From the NCBI GenBank assembly GCA_001725355.1, contig MEGD01000021.1, positions 1-64,000 of the forward strand: a DNA stretch of 64,000 nt. The letters run 5' to 3'. This document shows positions 19,682 to 28,527 of this stretch, one piece after another. This DNA comes from Novosphingobium sp. SCN 66-18 (GTDB taxonomy: Bacteria; Pseudomonadota; Alphaproteobacteria; Sphingomonadales; Sphingomonadaceae). The notes below the pieces were generated by a model. It saw nothing but the letters and a program-made list of their open reading frames with translations. It had not been told where the DNA came from and made no database searches. Position numbers and translations under genes: made by a program. Numbering within the stretch: position 1 is the first letter of the stretch; every line of letters starts with the position of its first letter.

Positions 19682-19816
19682 ATAAGCCGCCAGCGGATGC
19701 CCGGGATGCGCGGACTCGCTGTCCGTAATCGGCGAAAAGGCCCGCGCCGGTGCGGATCACGATATTGCGGATGGCGCTGATCGCGCCCATGAAGCTCCGC
19801 GCAAACGGGGTGAGCC

Positions 19817-20545
19817 ATGGCCAGAATCGGAATTATCGGCAGTGAAGGACGCATGGGGCAGGCGCTGCGCGCGGCGGTGGCGGCGGCGGGGCATGACCTT
19901 GCGGGCGGAATCGACCGGGGCGGCGATGCGCTGGCCTTGGCGCAGGCGAGCGACGTGCTGGTCGATTTCTCGGCCCCCGCCGCGCTCGAAGGCAATCTTG
20001 ACGCCGCCGTGGCGGCGGGCGTGCCGATCGTGGTCGGCACCACGGGGCTGGAGGAACGCCACCATTTCCTGTGCGACGCGGCGGCCGATGCGGTGGCCGT
20101 GCTCCAGACCGGCAATACCTCGCTGGGCGTGACGCTGCTGGCCCATCTGGTGCGCGAGGCGGCAAGCCGGCTGGGCGAGGACTGGGACATCGAGATCGTC
20201 GAGACGCACCACCGCATGAAAGTGGACGCGCCTTCGGGCACCGCGCTGCTGCTGGGCGAGGCGGCGGCGAAGGGCCGCGCCGTGACGCTGGCGGAGGAAG
20301 CGGTGCGCGGGCGCGACGGCATCACCGGCGCGCGGGAAGCGGGCACGATCGGCTTCGCAAGCTTGCGCGGCGGCACCGTGGCGGGCGACCACACCGTGCA
20401 TTTCCTGGCCGACAACGAGCGCCTTTCGCTGTCGCATCTCGCGGAAAACCGGGCGATTTTCGCCCGGGGCGCGGTGCGCGCGGCGGAATGGCTGATCGGG
20501 CGCGGGGCCGGGCGCTATACCATGCCGGAGGTGCTGGGGCTTTGA
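19817..20545 (+). CDS. dapB: 4-hydroxy-tetrahydrodipicolinate reductase
   Basis: This 242-residue enzyme of lysine and diaminopimelate synthesis has the NAD(P) motif GIIGSEGRMGQALRAAV, the loop VGTTGLEERH, and the substrate-binding ETHHRMKVDAPSGTALLLGE with the catalytic His-His. The length is usual for alphaproteobacteria. The stop overlaps the TTG start of nth (TTGA), so translation is coupled. lysC, the first enzyme of the pathway, lies 9 kb away. Confidence 0.95.
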   Translation: MARIGIIGSEGRMGQALRAAVAAAGHDLAGGIDRGGDALALAQASDVLVDFSAPAALEGNLDAAVAAGVPIVVGTTGLEERHHFLCDAAADAVAVLQTGNTSLGVTLLAHLVREAASRLGEDWDIEIVETHHRMKVDAPSGTALLLGEAAAKGRAVTLAEEAVRGRDGITGAREAGTIGFASLRGGTVAGDHTVHFLADNERLSLSHLAENRAIFARGAVRAAEWLIGRGAGRYTMPEVLGL

Positions 20546-21252
20546 AGAAGGACGCGATCTTCGAGTTCTTCCGGCGGCTGGCGGAGACCAACCCCGATCC
20601 GCAGACCGAACTGGAGTTCGGCAATACCTATCAGCTGCTGGTGGCGGTGGTGCTCTCCGCGCAGGCGACCGACGTGGGCGTCAACAAGGCCACGCGCGCG
20701 CTGTTCCGCGCGGTGAAGACGCCGCAGGCGATGGTGGAACTGGGCGAAGAGGGGCTGAAGCAGCACATCAAGACGATCGGCCTGTTCAACGCCAAGGCCA
20801 AGAACGTGATCGCGCTGTCCGAAATCCTGGTGCGCGATTACGGCGGCGCGGTGCCGGCCGACCGCGACAAGCTGACCGAACTGCCCGGCGTGGGCCGCAA
20901 GACCGCCAATGTCGTGATGAACTGCGCGTTCGGCGCGGAGATGTTCGCGGTCGACACGCATATCTTCCGCGTGGGCAACCGCACCGGGCTGGCGAAGGGC
21001 AAGACGCCGCTGGCGGTGGAGAAGCAGCTCGAAAAGAAGGTGCCGCAGCCGTTCCGCGTGGGCGCGCACCACTGGCTGATCCTGCACGGGCGCTATATCT
21101 GCAAGGCGCGCACGCCCGAATGCTGGCGCTGCCCGGTGATTGACCTTTGCGCCTACAAGGCGAAAACTCCGGCCAAGGGCGTGAAGCCCGACTCCGCGAA
21201 GAAGCCGGCCGCGCGCAAGGGAACGCGGGCAAGCAAGGAGAGCACGGCATGA
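20542..21252 (+). CDS. nth: Endonuclease III
   Basis: This 236-residue base-excision repair glycosylase/AP lyase has the helix-hairpin-helix LPGVGRKTANVV with the catalytic lysine, the aspartate in AVDTHIFRVGNR, and the iron-sulphur loop C-x6-C-x2-C-x5-C (from CKARTPECWRC). The only start that fits the family is TTG at 20542, inside the dapB stop. A lysine/alanine-rich tail of about 25 residues follows the cluster. The stop overlaps the next gene by 4 bp. Confidence 0.93.
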   Translation: MKKDAIFEFFRRLAETNPDPQTELEFGNTYQLLVAVVLSAQATDVGVNKATRALFRAVKTPQAMVELGEEGLKQHIKTIGLFNAKAKNVIALSEILVRDYGGAVPADRDKLTELPGVGRKTANVVMNCAFGAEMFAVDTHIFRVGNRTGLAKGKTPLAVEKQLEKKVPQPFRVGAHHWLILHGRYICKARTPECWRCPVIDLCAYKAKTPAKGVKPDSAKKPAARKGTRASKESTA

Positions 21253-21680
21253 AGCGCAAGGGATTCGCCGCCGCCGGCCTGGTTTTGGCCATCGCCGCCG
21301 CCACCGCGATCGGCGGTTCGATGGGAATGGCCGCCGGCACTACCGCCATCGACGGCCACCGGCGCGATGTGCCCGCCGCCACGCCCACCGGCCCGGCGGT
21401 AAGCTGCATTCCGCTCGTCACGATTCGCGAAAGCCAGGTGCGCGACGACTGGACGATCGACTTCCGCACGGCCGGCAACAAGTGGTATCGCAACACGCTG
21501 CCCTATCGCTGCAATTCGCTCGGCTTCGAGCGGGCGTTCAGCTACGCGACCTCGCTTTCGCAGCTGTGCAACACCGACATCATCACGGTGATCGCCACGG
21601 GCGGTGGCGGTGGTCCACGCGGATCGTGCGGGCTGGGCAGCTTCCAGCCGGTGGAGCTGGCCAAGAAGCTGAAAAAGTAG
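21249..21680 (+). CDS. Exported DUF6491-like protein
   Basis: This 143-residue protein has a signal peptide (MKRKGFAAAG to about residue 30). The mature part has the pattern CIPLVTIRESQVRDDWTIDFR, followed by WYRNTLPYRCNSLGFERAFSYATSLSQLCNTD, with conserved cysteines. This resembles the DUF6491 family, common in sphingomonads and of unknown function. The ATG at 21249 overlaps the nth stop. The upstream open frame is a shadow of nth. Confidence 0.75.
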   Translation: MKRKGFAAAGLVLAIAAATAIGGSMGMAAGTTAIDGHRRDVPAATPTGPAVSCIPLVTIRESQVRDDWTIDFRTAGNKWYRNTLPYRCNSLGFERAFSYATSLSQLCNTDIITVIATGGGGGPRGSCGLGSFQPVELAKKLKK

Positions 21681-22025
21681 GGTTTTCAGTAGTTTGTGGC
21701 GCGCGATTTGAAGCCGGGGCACGTCGCGTAACGTCACCTCACCCTTTCCGTTACGTAACTTTTTGCTCGATCCGGGGCTTGTTCTTCGTGAGTCCGGGCA
21801 TCGACAAGCGGGATCCCGGATCAAGTCCGGGATGACGGAATGGCGCTTTGCGGTTCTCCGCGCCCTTTGCGGACTCTGCGCGAAATCCTGAAGCGCTTTT
21901 GCTCGTCATTGCGAGCGCGAGCGAAGCAATCCAGCGCCGCGCGCGCCACCCTGGATTGCCGCGGGGCTTTGCCCCTCGCAATGACGAGTACCCGAGGCGC
22001 GCGGATTTTGCCGTCCGCGTCCGGC
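21681..22025. other. 345-bp intergenic region with two repeat units
   Basis: No gene is seen in this convergent region between the DUF6491 gene and the symporter. It holds a GTTACGTAAC palindrome near 21754, a hairpin unit of the form TCCCGGATCAAGTCCGGGA (21808-21838), and the paired family 2 repeat at 21904-21988. Confidence 0.7.
21904..21988. repeat. Paired REP-like repeat, family 2
   Basis: The arms have the form GTCATTGCGAGCG...AAGCAATCCAG and its inverse (CTGGATTGC...CTCGCAATGAC). The same family occurs at 32001-32102 and 41459-41533. It lies between the ends of convergent genes. Confidence 0.85.
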
Positions 22026-23336
22026 CTACTGATCCGGATCGAGATTCAGCCCCTTCCGCCCGTGTTCCGGCGTGTCGTGCGGGGGCATCGGCGCTTCGGC
22101 ATCGGGATCGAGCGGCGGCTGCAACATGCCTTCCCACTTGGTGATGACCGAAGTCGCCACCGCGTTGCCGACGACGTTGGTGGCGGTGCGCCCCATGTCG
22201 AGGAAGGTATCGACGCCGAGCAGCAGCGCCACGCCTTCCACCGGCAGGCCGAACTGCGTGAGCGTGGCCGCGATCACCACCAGGCTGGCGCGCGGCACGC
22301 CGGCGATGCCCTTCGACGTGACCATCAGCGTCAGCAGCATGGCGATCTGCTGCCCGGCGGAGAGCGGGATGTTGTAAGCCTGCGCGATGAACATCGTGGC
22401 GAAGCTGGTGTACATCATCGACCCGTCGAGGTTGAAGCTGTAGCCCAGCGGCAGCACGAAGCCCGATATGCGGCGCGGCACGCCGAAGCGGTCGAGCTGT
22501 TCGAACAGCTTGGGCAGCGCGCTTTCCGAACTGGCGGTGGAGAAGGCGAGCAGCACCGGCTGGCGGATATAGCGCGCGAGCAGCAGCGCGCGCTTGCCCA
22601 GAAACGCGGTGCCCATCGCGAACAGCAGCGTCCAGAGCAGCAGCAGGCCGAAGTAGAACTCGCTGACGAACACGCCGTAGGTGACGACGATGCCAAGGCC
22701 CTTGGTGGCGATCACCGCGGCGAGCGCGCCGAACACGGCGAGCGGGGCAAGGCGCATCACGTAATCGGTGATCGTGAGCATGACTTGCGCCAGCGCGTCG
22801 CACCCTTCGACGATCATCGTGCCCTTCTTGCCCAGTGCCGACAGCGCGACGCCGAAAAACAGCGAAAAAACGAGCACTTGCAGCACGTCGTTGCGGGCCA
22901 TGGCATCGATGATGCTGGTGGGGAACACGGCGAGGATGAAGTGGCGCAGCGTGAAGTCCGCCGTCGCCAGGTCCTTGACCGGCCCCGCCGCCTCGAACGC
23001 GAGGCCGACGCCGGGCTTGAACAGGTTGACCAGCACCAGACCCAGCCCGATCGAGATGAGGCTGGCGGTGATGAACCAGCCGAGCGCGCGTCCGCCGATC
23101 CGGCCGAGCGCGGCGCTATCGCCCATGCCGGCGATGCCGCTGACCAGCGTGGCGAAGACCAGCGGCGCGATGATCATCTTGATAAGATGGAGGAAAATCT
23201 CGGGCAGCAGCTTCAGCAGATCGGCATAGAAGGCCAGCGACGGATCGCTGGCGGGGTAGGCGCGGTTGAGCGCGTAGCCGACGAGAATGCCGGCGATCAT
23301 GCCGATCACGATGTAGAGGGTAAGGCGCTTGGCCAA
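22026..23336 (-). CDS. Dicarboxylate/amino acid:cation symporter (DAACS family)
   Basis: This 436-residue inner-membrane protein has the DAACS features: about eight transmembrane helices, the serine-containing hairpin STASSESALPKLFEQLDRFGVP, and the substrate and sodium site SFNLDGSMMYTSFATMF. It should import C4-dicarboxylates or acidic amino acids with Na+ or H+. The start is TTG at 23336 with GGGAGC upstream. No dctBD-type regulators are nearby. DctA and GltP cannot be told apart. Confidence 0.9.
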   Translation of the reverse strand: MAKRLTLYIVIGMIAGILVGYALNRAYPASDPSLAFYADLLKLLPEIFLHLIKMIIAPLVFATLVSGIAGMGDSAALGRIGGRALGWFITASLISIGLGLVLVNLFKPGVGLAFEAAGPVKDLATADFTLRHFILAVFPTSIIDAMARNDVLQVLVFSLFFGVALSALGKKGTMIVEGCDALAQVMLTITDYVMRLAPLAVFGALAAVIATKGLGIVVTYGVFVSEFYFGLLLLWTLLFAMGTAFLGKRALLLARYIRQPVLLAFSTASSESALPKLFEQLDRFGVPRRISGFVLPLGYSFNLDGSMMYTSFATMFIAQAYNIPLSAGQQIAMLLTLMVTSKGIAGVPRASLVVIAATLTQFGLPVEGVALLLGVDTFLDMGRTATNVVGNAVATSVITKWEGMLQPPLDPDAEAPMPPHDTPEHGRKGLNLDPDQ

Positions 23337-23482
23337 GGGACGATCGCTCCCGCTGAAATGTCGTTGCAGTTGTTGCAGGCGAGACTAACGGCCGTATCCG
23401 CCCCCCGCAACGCCATCGGCGGGTGTTCATCCACGACAAAGGTGCATAGGTTGCGCCGCGAAAGTCATGAAAGAGGGATGGG

Positions 23483-24256
23483 ATGCAGCATATCAGGGTG
23501 GAGCAGCGCGGGCGGGTGACGCGCATCGAACTGGCGCGGCCGGAGGTGCTGAACGCCATCAACGCCGCGATGCACGAGGAACTGGAGCAGGCCTTCAACG
23601 CCTTCGCCGCCGATCCCGAACAGTGGATCTGCGTGGTGACGGGCGCGGGCCGCGCCTTTTGCGCCGGCAGCGATCTGAAATCCGTGGTGGCGGAAGGATA
23701 CAAGTCCTATCCGGCGCATGGCTATGCCGGGCTGATCGAACGGTTCGATTGCGACAAGCCGATCATTGCGGCGGTCAACGGCCTGGCCCTGGGCGGCGGA
23801 TTCGAACTGGCGCTGGCCTGCGACATCATCATCGCGGCGGAAAGCGCCGGCTTCGGCCTGCCCGAACCGCTGGTGGGCGCGGTGGCGCTGGGCGGCGGCG
23901 TGCACCGGCTGGCTCGCCAGATCGGGCTGAAGCAGGCAATGGGCATGATCCTGGCCTCGCGCCGGGTCGACGCGCGCGAGGGCGAGCGGCTGGGCTTCGT
24001 GACCGAAGTGGTGCCAGATGGCGACCTGGAAGCGGCGGTGGAGCGCTGGGTGGCGGCGATCCTGAAGGGCGCGCCGCTGTCGATCCGCGCGTCCAAGCAG
24101 GCGGTGCTGCGCGGGCTGGACGAGCCAAGCCTTGCCGCCGCGCTGGCCAACCAGTCGCGCTATCCCGCGTTCGGAACGTGGTTCAACAGCGCCGACGCCG
24201 CCGAAGGGCCGCGCGCCTTTGCCGAAAAGCGCGCGCCGGAATGGCAGGGGCGGTAG
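23483..24256 (+). CDS. Enoyl-CoA hydratase/isomerase-family protein
   Basis: This 257-residue crotonase-fold protein has the oxyanion-hole segments AGRAFCAGSDLKS and VNGLALGGGFELALACDIIIAA, and the GLPEPLVGAVALGGGVHRL segment with the usual catalytic glutamate. It would act on CoA thioesters in beta-oxidation or aromatic/terpenoid breakdown. No other CoA genes are adjacent, so it stands alone. The substrate is unknown. Confidence 0.9.
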   Translation: MQHIRVEQRGRVTRIELARPEVLNAINAAMHEELEQAFNAFAADPEQWICVVTGAGRAFCAGSDLKSVVAEGYKSYPAHGYAGLIERFDCDKPIIAAVNGLALGGGFELALACDIIIAAESAGFGLPEPLVGAVALGGGVHRLARQIGLKQAMGMILASRRVDAREGERLGFVTEVVPDGDLEAAVERWVAAILKGAPLSIRASKQAVLRGLDEPSLAAALANQSRYPAFGTWFNSADAAEGPRAFAEKRAPEWQGR

Positions 24257-24394
24257 GTTTCATTTGGCCGTCTCGTAACGGTTCCGCCGCCGTCACTCCG
24301 GACGTGATCCGGGACCCCGATTTTCCCGCAATTCCAGTGGGATACCGGGCAAGGCTAGGGATAACGGGGAGGGGGGAAGCGGGTCTCTGCCGCT

Positions 24395-25480
24395 TCAACG
24401 CCCGGTCTGCGCGCGGTGCAGCAGTTTCTGGTCGGCCAGCACCAGCGCCATCATCGCTTCCACCACCGGCACGCCGCGAATGCCCACGCACGGATCGTGG
24501 CGGCCCTTGGTGAACAGCTCGGTCGCCGCGCCCTCGCGCGTGATCGTGGGCATGGGGGTGAGGATCGACGAGGTGGGCTTGAACGCCACGCGCACCACCA
24601 CGGGCTGGCCGGTGGAAATGCCGCCGGCCACGCCCCCGGCATGGTTGGCGAGGAACGCCGGGCCGGCGTTGCCCTCGTCCGGCCGCTTGGGGCGCATCGG
24701 ATCGGCGTTGCCTTCGCCGGTGTTGCGCGCGGCGGCGAAGCCATCGCCGATTTCCACGCCCTTCACCGCGTTGATTCCCATCATTGCGTGGGCGAGTTCG
24801 GCGTCGAGCTTGGCATAGAGCGGCGCGCCCCAGCCGGCGGGCACGCCGGTGGCCACGCATTCGACCACCGCGCCCAGCGAGGAGCCGGCCTTGCGCGCCT
24901 CGTCCACCCGCTTTTCCCAGCGCGCGGCGGCTTCGGCGTCGGGGCAGAAGAACGGATTGCGGCCGATTTCCGCCGCATCGAACCGGGCGGGATCGATCGC
25001 GTCGCCGCCGATTTCGCTGACCCAGCCGGTGATCGCCACGCCGTCCAGCACCTTGCGCGCCACCGCGCCCGCCGCCACGCGCGCGGCGGTTTCGCGCGCG
25101 GAGGACCGCCCGCCGCCGCGATAATCGCGGAAGCCGTACTTGGCGTCATAGGCATAGTCGGCATGGCCGGGGCGATAGGCCTTGGCGACATCGCCATAGT
25201 CCTTCGAGCGCTGGTCCACGTTCTCGATCATCAGGCTGATCGGGGTGCCGGTGGTGCGGCCTTCGAACACGCCCGAAAGGATGCGGACCTGGTCCGGCTC
25301 CTGCCGCTGCGTGGTGAAGCGCGACTGGCCGGGGCGGCGCGCGTCGAGGAACGGCTGGATGTCCGCCTCGGTCAGCGGGATGCCCGGCGGGCACCCGTCG
25401 ACGACCGCGCCAAGCGCGGGGCCATGGCTTTCCCCCCAGGTGGTGAAGCGGAAGACGTGTCCGAAGCTGTTCAGGCTCAT
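24395..25480 (-). CDS. aroC: Chorismate synthase
   Basis: This 361-residue FMN-dependent enzyme forms chorismate from EPSP. It has the N-terminal [18 protein letters not shown], the [29 protein letters not shown] block and [16 protein letters not shown] at 25480 ([20 protein letters not shown]) is the family start; the longer open frame upstream is not conserved. It diverges from the monooxygenase-like gene. Confidence 0.96.
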   Translation of the reverse strand: MSLNSFGHVFRFTTWGESHGPALGAVVDGCPPGIPLTEADIQPFLDARRPGQSRFTTQRQEPDQVRILSGVFEGRTTGTPISLMIENVDQRSKDYGDVAKAYRPGHADYAYDAKYGFRDYRGGGRSSARETAARVAAGAVARKVLDGVAITGWVSEIGGDAIDPARFDAAEIGRNPFFCPDAEAAARWEKRVDEARKAGSSLGAVVECVATGVPAGWGAPLYAKLDAELAHAMMGINAVKGVEIGDGFAAARNTGEGNADPMRPKRPDEGNAGPAFLANHAGGVAGGISTGQPVVVRVAFKPTSSILTPMPTITREGAATELFTKGRHDPCVGIRGVPVVEAMMALVLADQKLLHRAQTGR

Positions 25481-25610
25481 GGGCTGCGGCTTTGTCGGGA
25501 TTCGCCGGAAAAGTCCATGCCGGCCTGCTCGTCTGCGATATTCACGCCCGCACTTTGCGGCTATCGCAGAATTTGCGCCCATTTTGGTAACATTCTGTTA
25601 GAAAGCGCGC

Positions 25611-25922
25611 ATGTTCATCGTCGTTTTCCGCAACCGCAAGCGCGCCGACATCGATGCCGATGCCTATGCCGTCGATGCCGCGCGCATGGAGCGCCTGGCG
25701 CGCACGCAGCTCGGCTTCGTCTCGTTCAAGAGCTATCACGCCGACGATGGCGAGGTGCTGGCGCTGTCCGAATGGGAAAGCGAGGAGGCCGCGCTGGGTT
25801 GGCGCCGGCAGGTGGCGCACATCGAGGTGCAGGGGCGTTCGCGCGACGCCTACTACCAGGATTACACGCTCTACGCCGGCAACCCCACCCGCACGCGGCG
25901 CTTCTGCCGGGACGGGGGATAG
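25611..25922 (+). CDS. Antibiotic-biosynthesis-monooxygenase (ABM) fold protein
   Basis: This 103-residue protein has the ferredoxin-like ABM pattern: FIVVFRNRKRADIDADAY, a middle FVSFKSYHADDGEVLALSEWESEEAALGWRRQVAH, and YYQDYTLY at the end. Members are small cofactor-independent monooxygenases or haem-degrading proteins; the function of this subgroup is unknown. It is an isolated gene 91 bp before the arsC-like gene. Confidence 0.8.
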   Translation: MFIVVFRNRKRADIDADAYAVDAARMERLARTQLGFVSFKSYHADDGEVLALSEWESEEAALGWRRQVAHIEVQGRSRDAYYQDYTLYAGNPTRTRRFCRDGG

Positions 25923-26012
25923 GGGCACGGCGCCGCATCCGCAGTCACGCCGTTTGCCGCCCTTGCCGATCGACGCTAAGGGACTGGAAAGTCTGACGCA
26001 AAGGATCGGCGC

Positions 26013-26360
26013 GTGGCTCTGACGGTTTATGGAATCCCCAACTGCGACACGGTGAAGAAGGCGCGTGTGTGGCTGGAGGCGCGGGGCATCCCCTATACGT
26101 TCCACGACTACAAGAAGCAGGGCGCGGACCCGGCACGGATCGCGGGATGGGTGGCGCAGGCGGGGCTGGACAAGGTGCTCAACAAGGCGGGCACGACCTT
26201 TCGCAAGCTGGACGATGCGGTGAAGGCCGATCTCGACGAGGGCAAGGCGGTGGCGCTGATGGCGGAGCATACCTCGACCATCAAGCGGCCGATCGTGGAA
26301 TATCCCGGCGGGCTGCTGGTGGGATTCAAGGACGCCGAATGGGCGGCGGCGCTGGGCTGA
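26013..26360 (+). CDS. ArsC/Spx-family reductase (YffB-like)
   Basis: This 115-residue thioredoxin-like protein starts YGIPNCDTVKKARVWLEARGIPYTFHDYKK, with the single reactive cysteine followed by DTVKKA, and has IKRPIVEYPGGLLVGF. This is the YffB subgroup, related to arsenate reductase but probably a glutathione-dependent thiol reductase. The start is GTG at 26013. No ars genes are near, so a role in arsenic resistance is not supported. The pnuC gene follows after 13 bp. Confidence 0.88.
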   Translation: MALTVYGIPNCDTVKKARVWLEARGIPYTFHDYKKQGADPARIAGWVAQAGLDKVLNKAGTTFRKLDDAVKADLDEGKAVALMAEHTSTIKRPIVEYPGGLLVGFKDAEWAAALG

Positions 26361-26373
26361 GCGGCGCGCGCCG

Positions 26374-26958
26374 GTGAATCCTGTGGAGGCCCTGGCCGCC
26401 GTTCTGGGCCTGATCAACATCGCGCTGCTGGTGCGGCGGTCGGTGTGGAACTTCCCCGCCGCCATGGCGATGGTGACGGCCACGGCCTTCGTGCTGTTCC
26501 GCGCGCGGCTCTATGGCGAAACCGGGCTGCAGGCGTTCTTCTTCGTGGTCAACGGCTGGGGCTGGTGGCTGTGGAGCCGGGCGAAAGGCGGCGAGGAAGA
26601 TGGCGTGCCGGTCGGCTGGATGAGCGCGCGCCAGCGGATCGCCTGGGCCGGGGTGACAGCGGCGCTCAGCCTGTCGCTGGGCTGGGCGATGCACCGCTTC
26701 ACCAACGCCGCGCTGCCCTTCGCGGATTCGGCGGTGACGGGGGCGAGCATCTCCGCGCAGTTCCTGCTGTCGTTTCGCCGGATCGAGAACTGGGTGCTGT
26801 GGATCGCGATCGACGTGGTTTCGATCGCGCTCTATCTGGCGCGGGGGCTGCCGCTGCTGGCGGCGTTGTACGGCGCGTTTCTGGTGATGTCGGCTGTGGG
26901 CCTGCGCGCGTGGATCGGCGCGGCCCGGCGGCCGGCGGGGAATGAGGTGTTTGCGTGA
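26374..26958 (+). CDS. pnuC: Nicotinamide riboside transporter PnuC
   Basis: This 194-residue inner-membrane protein has about seven helices. It contains the PnuC motifs NIALLVRRSVWNFPAAMAMV, GLQAFFFVVNGWGWWLW and RIENWVLWIAIDVVSIALYL, the W-x3-D region that lines the substrate path. It imports nicotinamide riboside by facilitated diffusion driven by its phosphorylation. It starts with GTG at 26374 and overlaps the kinase gene by 4 bp, so uptake and trapping are coupled. Confidence 0.93.
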   Translation: MNPVEALAAVLGLINIALLVRRSVWNFPAAMAMVTATAFVLFRARLYGETGLQAFFFVVNGWGWWLWSRAKGGEEDGVPVGWMSARQRIAWAGVTAALSLSLGWAMHRFTNAALPFADSAVTGASISAQFLLSFRRIENWVLWIAIDVVSIALYLARGLPLLAALYGAFLVMSAVGLRAWIGAARRPAGNEVFA

Positions 26959-27491
26959 TCCAGGTCTGTTTTCATGGCGCCGAAAGCACCGGCAAGTCGG
27001 TGCTGGCTGACCGGTTGCGCAAGCGGTTCGGCTGGCCGTGGGTGCCCGAATACGGGCGTTCGTTCTGCGAAACCATGGGGCTGGAACTGACCATGGACGA
27101 CCTGCTGGAGATCGCCGAGGGGCACGACCGGGCAGTGCGGGGGGCGGCGCTGCTCCAGCCGCAGGTGCTGGTGCTGGATACCGATCCGCTGATGACGGCG
27201 GCCTGGGCGCAGATGCTGTTCGATGCCGTGCCCGAGGCGCTGCTGGCCTATCCCAAGGCGGATCTCTACCTGCTGTTCGAGCCGGACGTGCCGTGGGTGG
27301 CCGACGGCACGCGCTTTTTCGGCACCGAAGAGAAGCGCGCGCGCTTCGCCGCGATCGCCGAGGACATGCTGGTGCGCGCGGGCGTGCCCTATCGCCGGAT
27401 CGCGGGTGCCTGGCCGTTCCGCGAGGCGCAGGCAGTGGCGGCGATCGAGGAAGCGTTGCGCCGCGCCGGGGCGAATGCGCCGGCGCGATAA
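26955..27491 (+). CDS. NadR-like nicotinamide riboside kinase
   Basis: This 178-residue P-loop kinase has Walker A G8-AESTGK-S15, the VPEYGRSFCE segment and VLDTDPLMTAAWAQ, as in the kinase domain of NadR. It lacks both the DNA-binding and adenylyltransferase domains of E. coli NadR. It should phosphorylate nicotinamide riboside to NMN after PnuC uptake. The start is GTG at 26955, within the end of pnuC. The pairing makes the assignment strong. Confidence 0.9.
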   Translation: MIQVCFHGAESTGKSVLADRLRKRFGWPWVPEYGRSFCETMGLELTMDDLLEIAEGHDRAVRGAALLQPQVLVLDTDPLMTAAWAQMLFDAVPEALLAYPKADLYLLFEPDVPWVADGTRFFGTEEKRARFAAIAEDMLVRAGVPYRRIAGAWPFREAQAVAAIEEALRRAGANAPAR

Positions 27492-27544
27492 AGAGTGGCG
27501 CGCGGCTCTGTTGGACTCGCGCGATTCGTGTTATCTACATTCTT

Positions 27545-27958
27545 GTGAATAACGCGAATCCCATCCACCCGCACCTTTATGCGATCAACGTCGATCCGGC
27601 GGACATCGACTTCATGGGCCACGTCAACAACGCCAGCTACCTGAAATGGGTGCAGGAGGCGGTGATCGACCACTGGCAGGCGCTGGCCCCGGCGGAAGCG
27701 GTGGCGCGGCACCTGTGGGTCGCGCTCAAGCACGAGATCACCTATCGCCGGCCGACTTTCCTTGACGATACGGTGATCGCGCATGTCGTGCTGGAAAAGG
27801 TGCAGGGCGCCAAGGCCTTCTACGAAACCGTGATCAAGCGCGGCGAGGACGTGCTGGCCGAAGTCCGCTCAAGCTGGTGCTGCGTGGACGCGGTGACGCA
27901 CCGCCCCGCCCGGCTGGCGCGCGAACTGGTGGAAAAGTTCCTGCCTTCGGGCGCGTGA
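27545..27958 (+). CDS. Acyl-CoA thioesterase (hotdog fold, 4HBT)
   Basis: This 137-residue hotdog-fold protein contains DIDFMGHVNNASYLKWVQEAVIDHW, the characteristic D-x-MGHVNN motif of 4-hydroxybenzoyl-CoA thioesterase-like enzymes, and SSWCCVDAVTHRPARL. It should hydrolyse a short or aromatic acyl-CoA. The start is uncertain; GTG at 27545 (VNNANPIHPHLY) fits best, but no good ribosome-binding site is visible. It stands alone after the NAD salvage pair. Confidence 0.85.
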   Translation: MNNANPIHPHLYAINVDPADIDFMGHVNNASYLKWVQEAVIDHWQALAPAEAVARHLWVALKHEITYRRPTFLDDTVIAHVVLEKVQGAKAFYETVIKRGEDVLAEVRSSWCCVDAVTHRPARLARELVEKFLPSGA

Positions 27959-28009
27959 CGCGGCGCCCGGAAATCCCGGAAAACCGATTGTTAACCATAT
28001 GCGGTTACC

Positions 28010-28339
28010 ATGCCGCTTATGACTACTGCAATCATCGCGCTGCTGCTGACGCCAGCCTTCCTCGCGAAGGCGCTCGTAGCGTTGTCCATGCTGGTCGTGG
28101 CCTTGTTCGGCATCCTGAAATGGAAAGCCCGCGCAAGGCGTTCGCGCATCAGCGAGGGCACCTTCGTGCATCTGGCGTTCCTTCGTGGAACGCTGGGGGC
28201 GTCGCTCTGGAGCAGCCTGTTTCGCCACAAGACCCACACGGAACTGCTCCCGCGCGTCTTGCACGTCAACCCGTTCCTGCCCGTCACGGCTCTTGCCGGC
28301 TGGAAGGTCTGGGCTCTCGCCAAACCGCTGCCGCCCTGA
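28010..28339 (+). CDS. DUF1294-family membrane protein
   Basis: This 109-residue protein has two predicted membrane segments (about residues 5-36 and 89-105). The DUF1294 signature is RRSRISEGTFVHLAFLRGTLGASLWSSLFRHKTH. In other bacteria this domain is often fused to a cold-shock domain. Two ATG codons (28010 and 28019) are possible. The function is unknown. It is convergent with the tiny HTH-like gene that follows. Confidence 0.8.
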   Translation: MPLMTTAIIALLLTPAFLAKALVALSMLVVALFGILKWKARARRSRISEGTFVHLAFLRGTLGASLWSSLFRHKTHTELLPRVLHVNPFLPVTALAGWKVWALAKPLPP

Positions 28340-28343
28340 GCGT

Positions 28344-28523
28344 CTAGCGCAGTTTCACAATACCCAGGCCATCGTTCTTGGCCCGAATTTTCACCGATTC
28401 CTCACTGCGGGTGAGCGCCTTGGCGATAGCCTTCAGCGCCATGCCCTTCTTTGCGAGTGTGTGTAGCTTATGTATTTCATCAGCAGTCCAGGGTTGTTTG
28501 TGCCGTTCGAAGCGTTCGGCCAT
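28344..28523 (-). CDS. 59-residue Myb/SANT-like putative DNA-binding protein
   Basis: A short frame from ATG at 28523 to TAG at 28344 encodes a basic helical peptide. The tryptophan in PWTADEIHKLHTLAKKG and the following helices (MALKAIAKALTRSEESVK, then IRAKNDGL) have the layout of a SANT/Myb-like or GcrA-like helix-turn-helix. Small proteins of this kind are common in alphaproteobacteria. It ends 5 bp downstream of the DUF1294 stop and starts 5 bp past the ubiG stop on the same strand. Coding is supported by the coherent HTH pattern, but nothing is known of the target. Confidence 0.65.
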   Translation of the reverse strand: MAERFERHKQPWTADEIHKLHTLAKKGMALKAIAKALTRSEESVKIRAKNDGLGIVKLR

Positions 28524-28527
28524 GGAA

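Noticed and set aside
24353..24372. Resemblance to an I-SceI homing endonuclease site (TAGGGATAAC...)
   Set aside because: Only the first ten bases match and the rest diverges. No homing endonuclease is present, so it is a coincidence.
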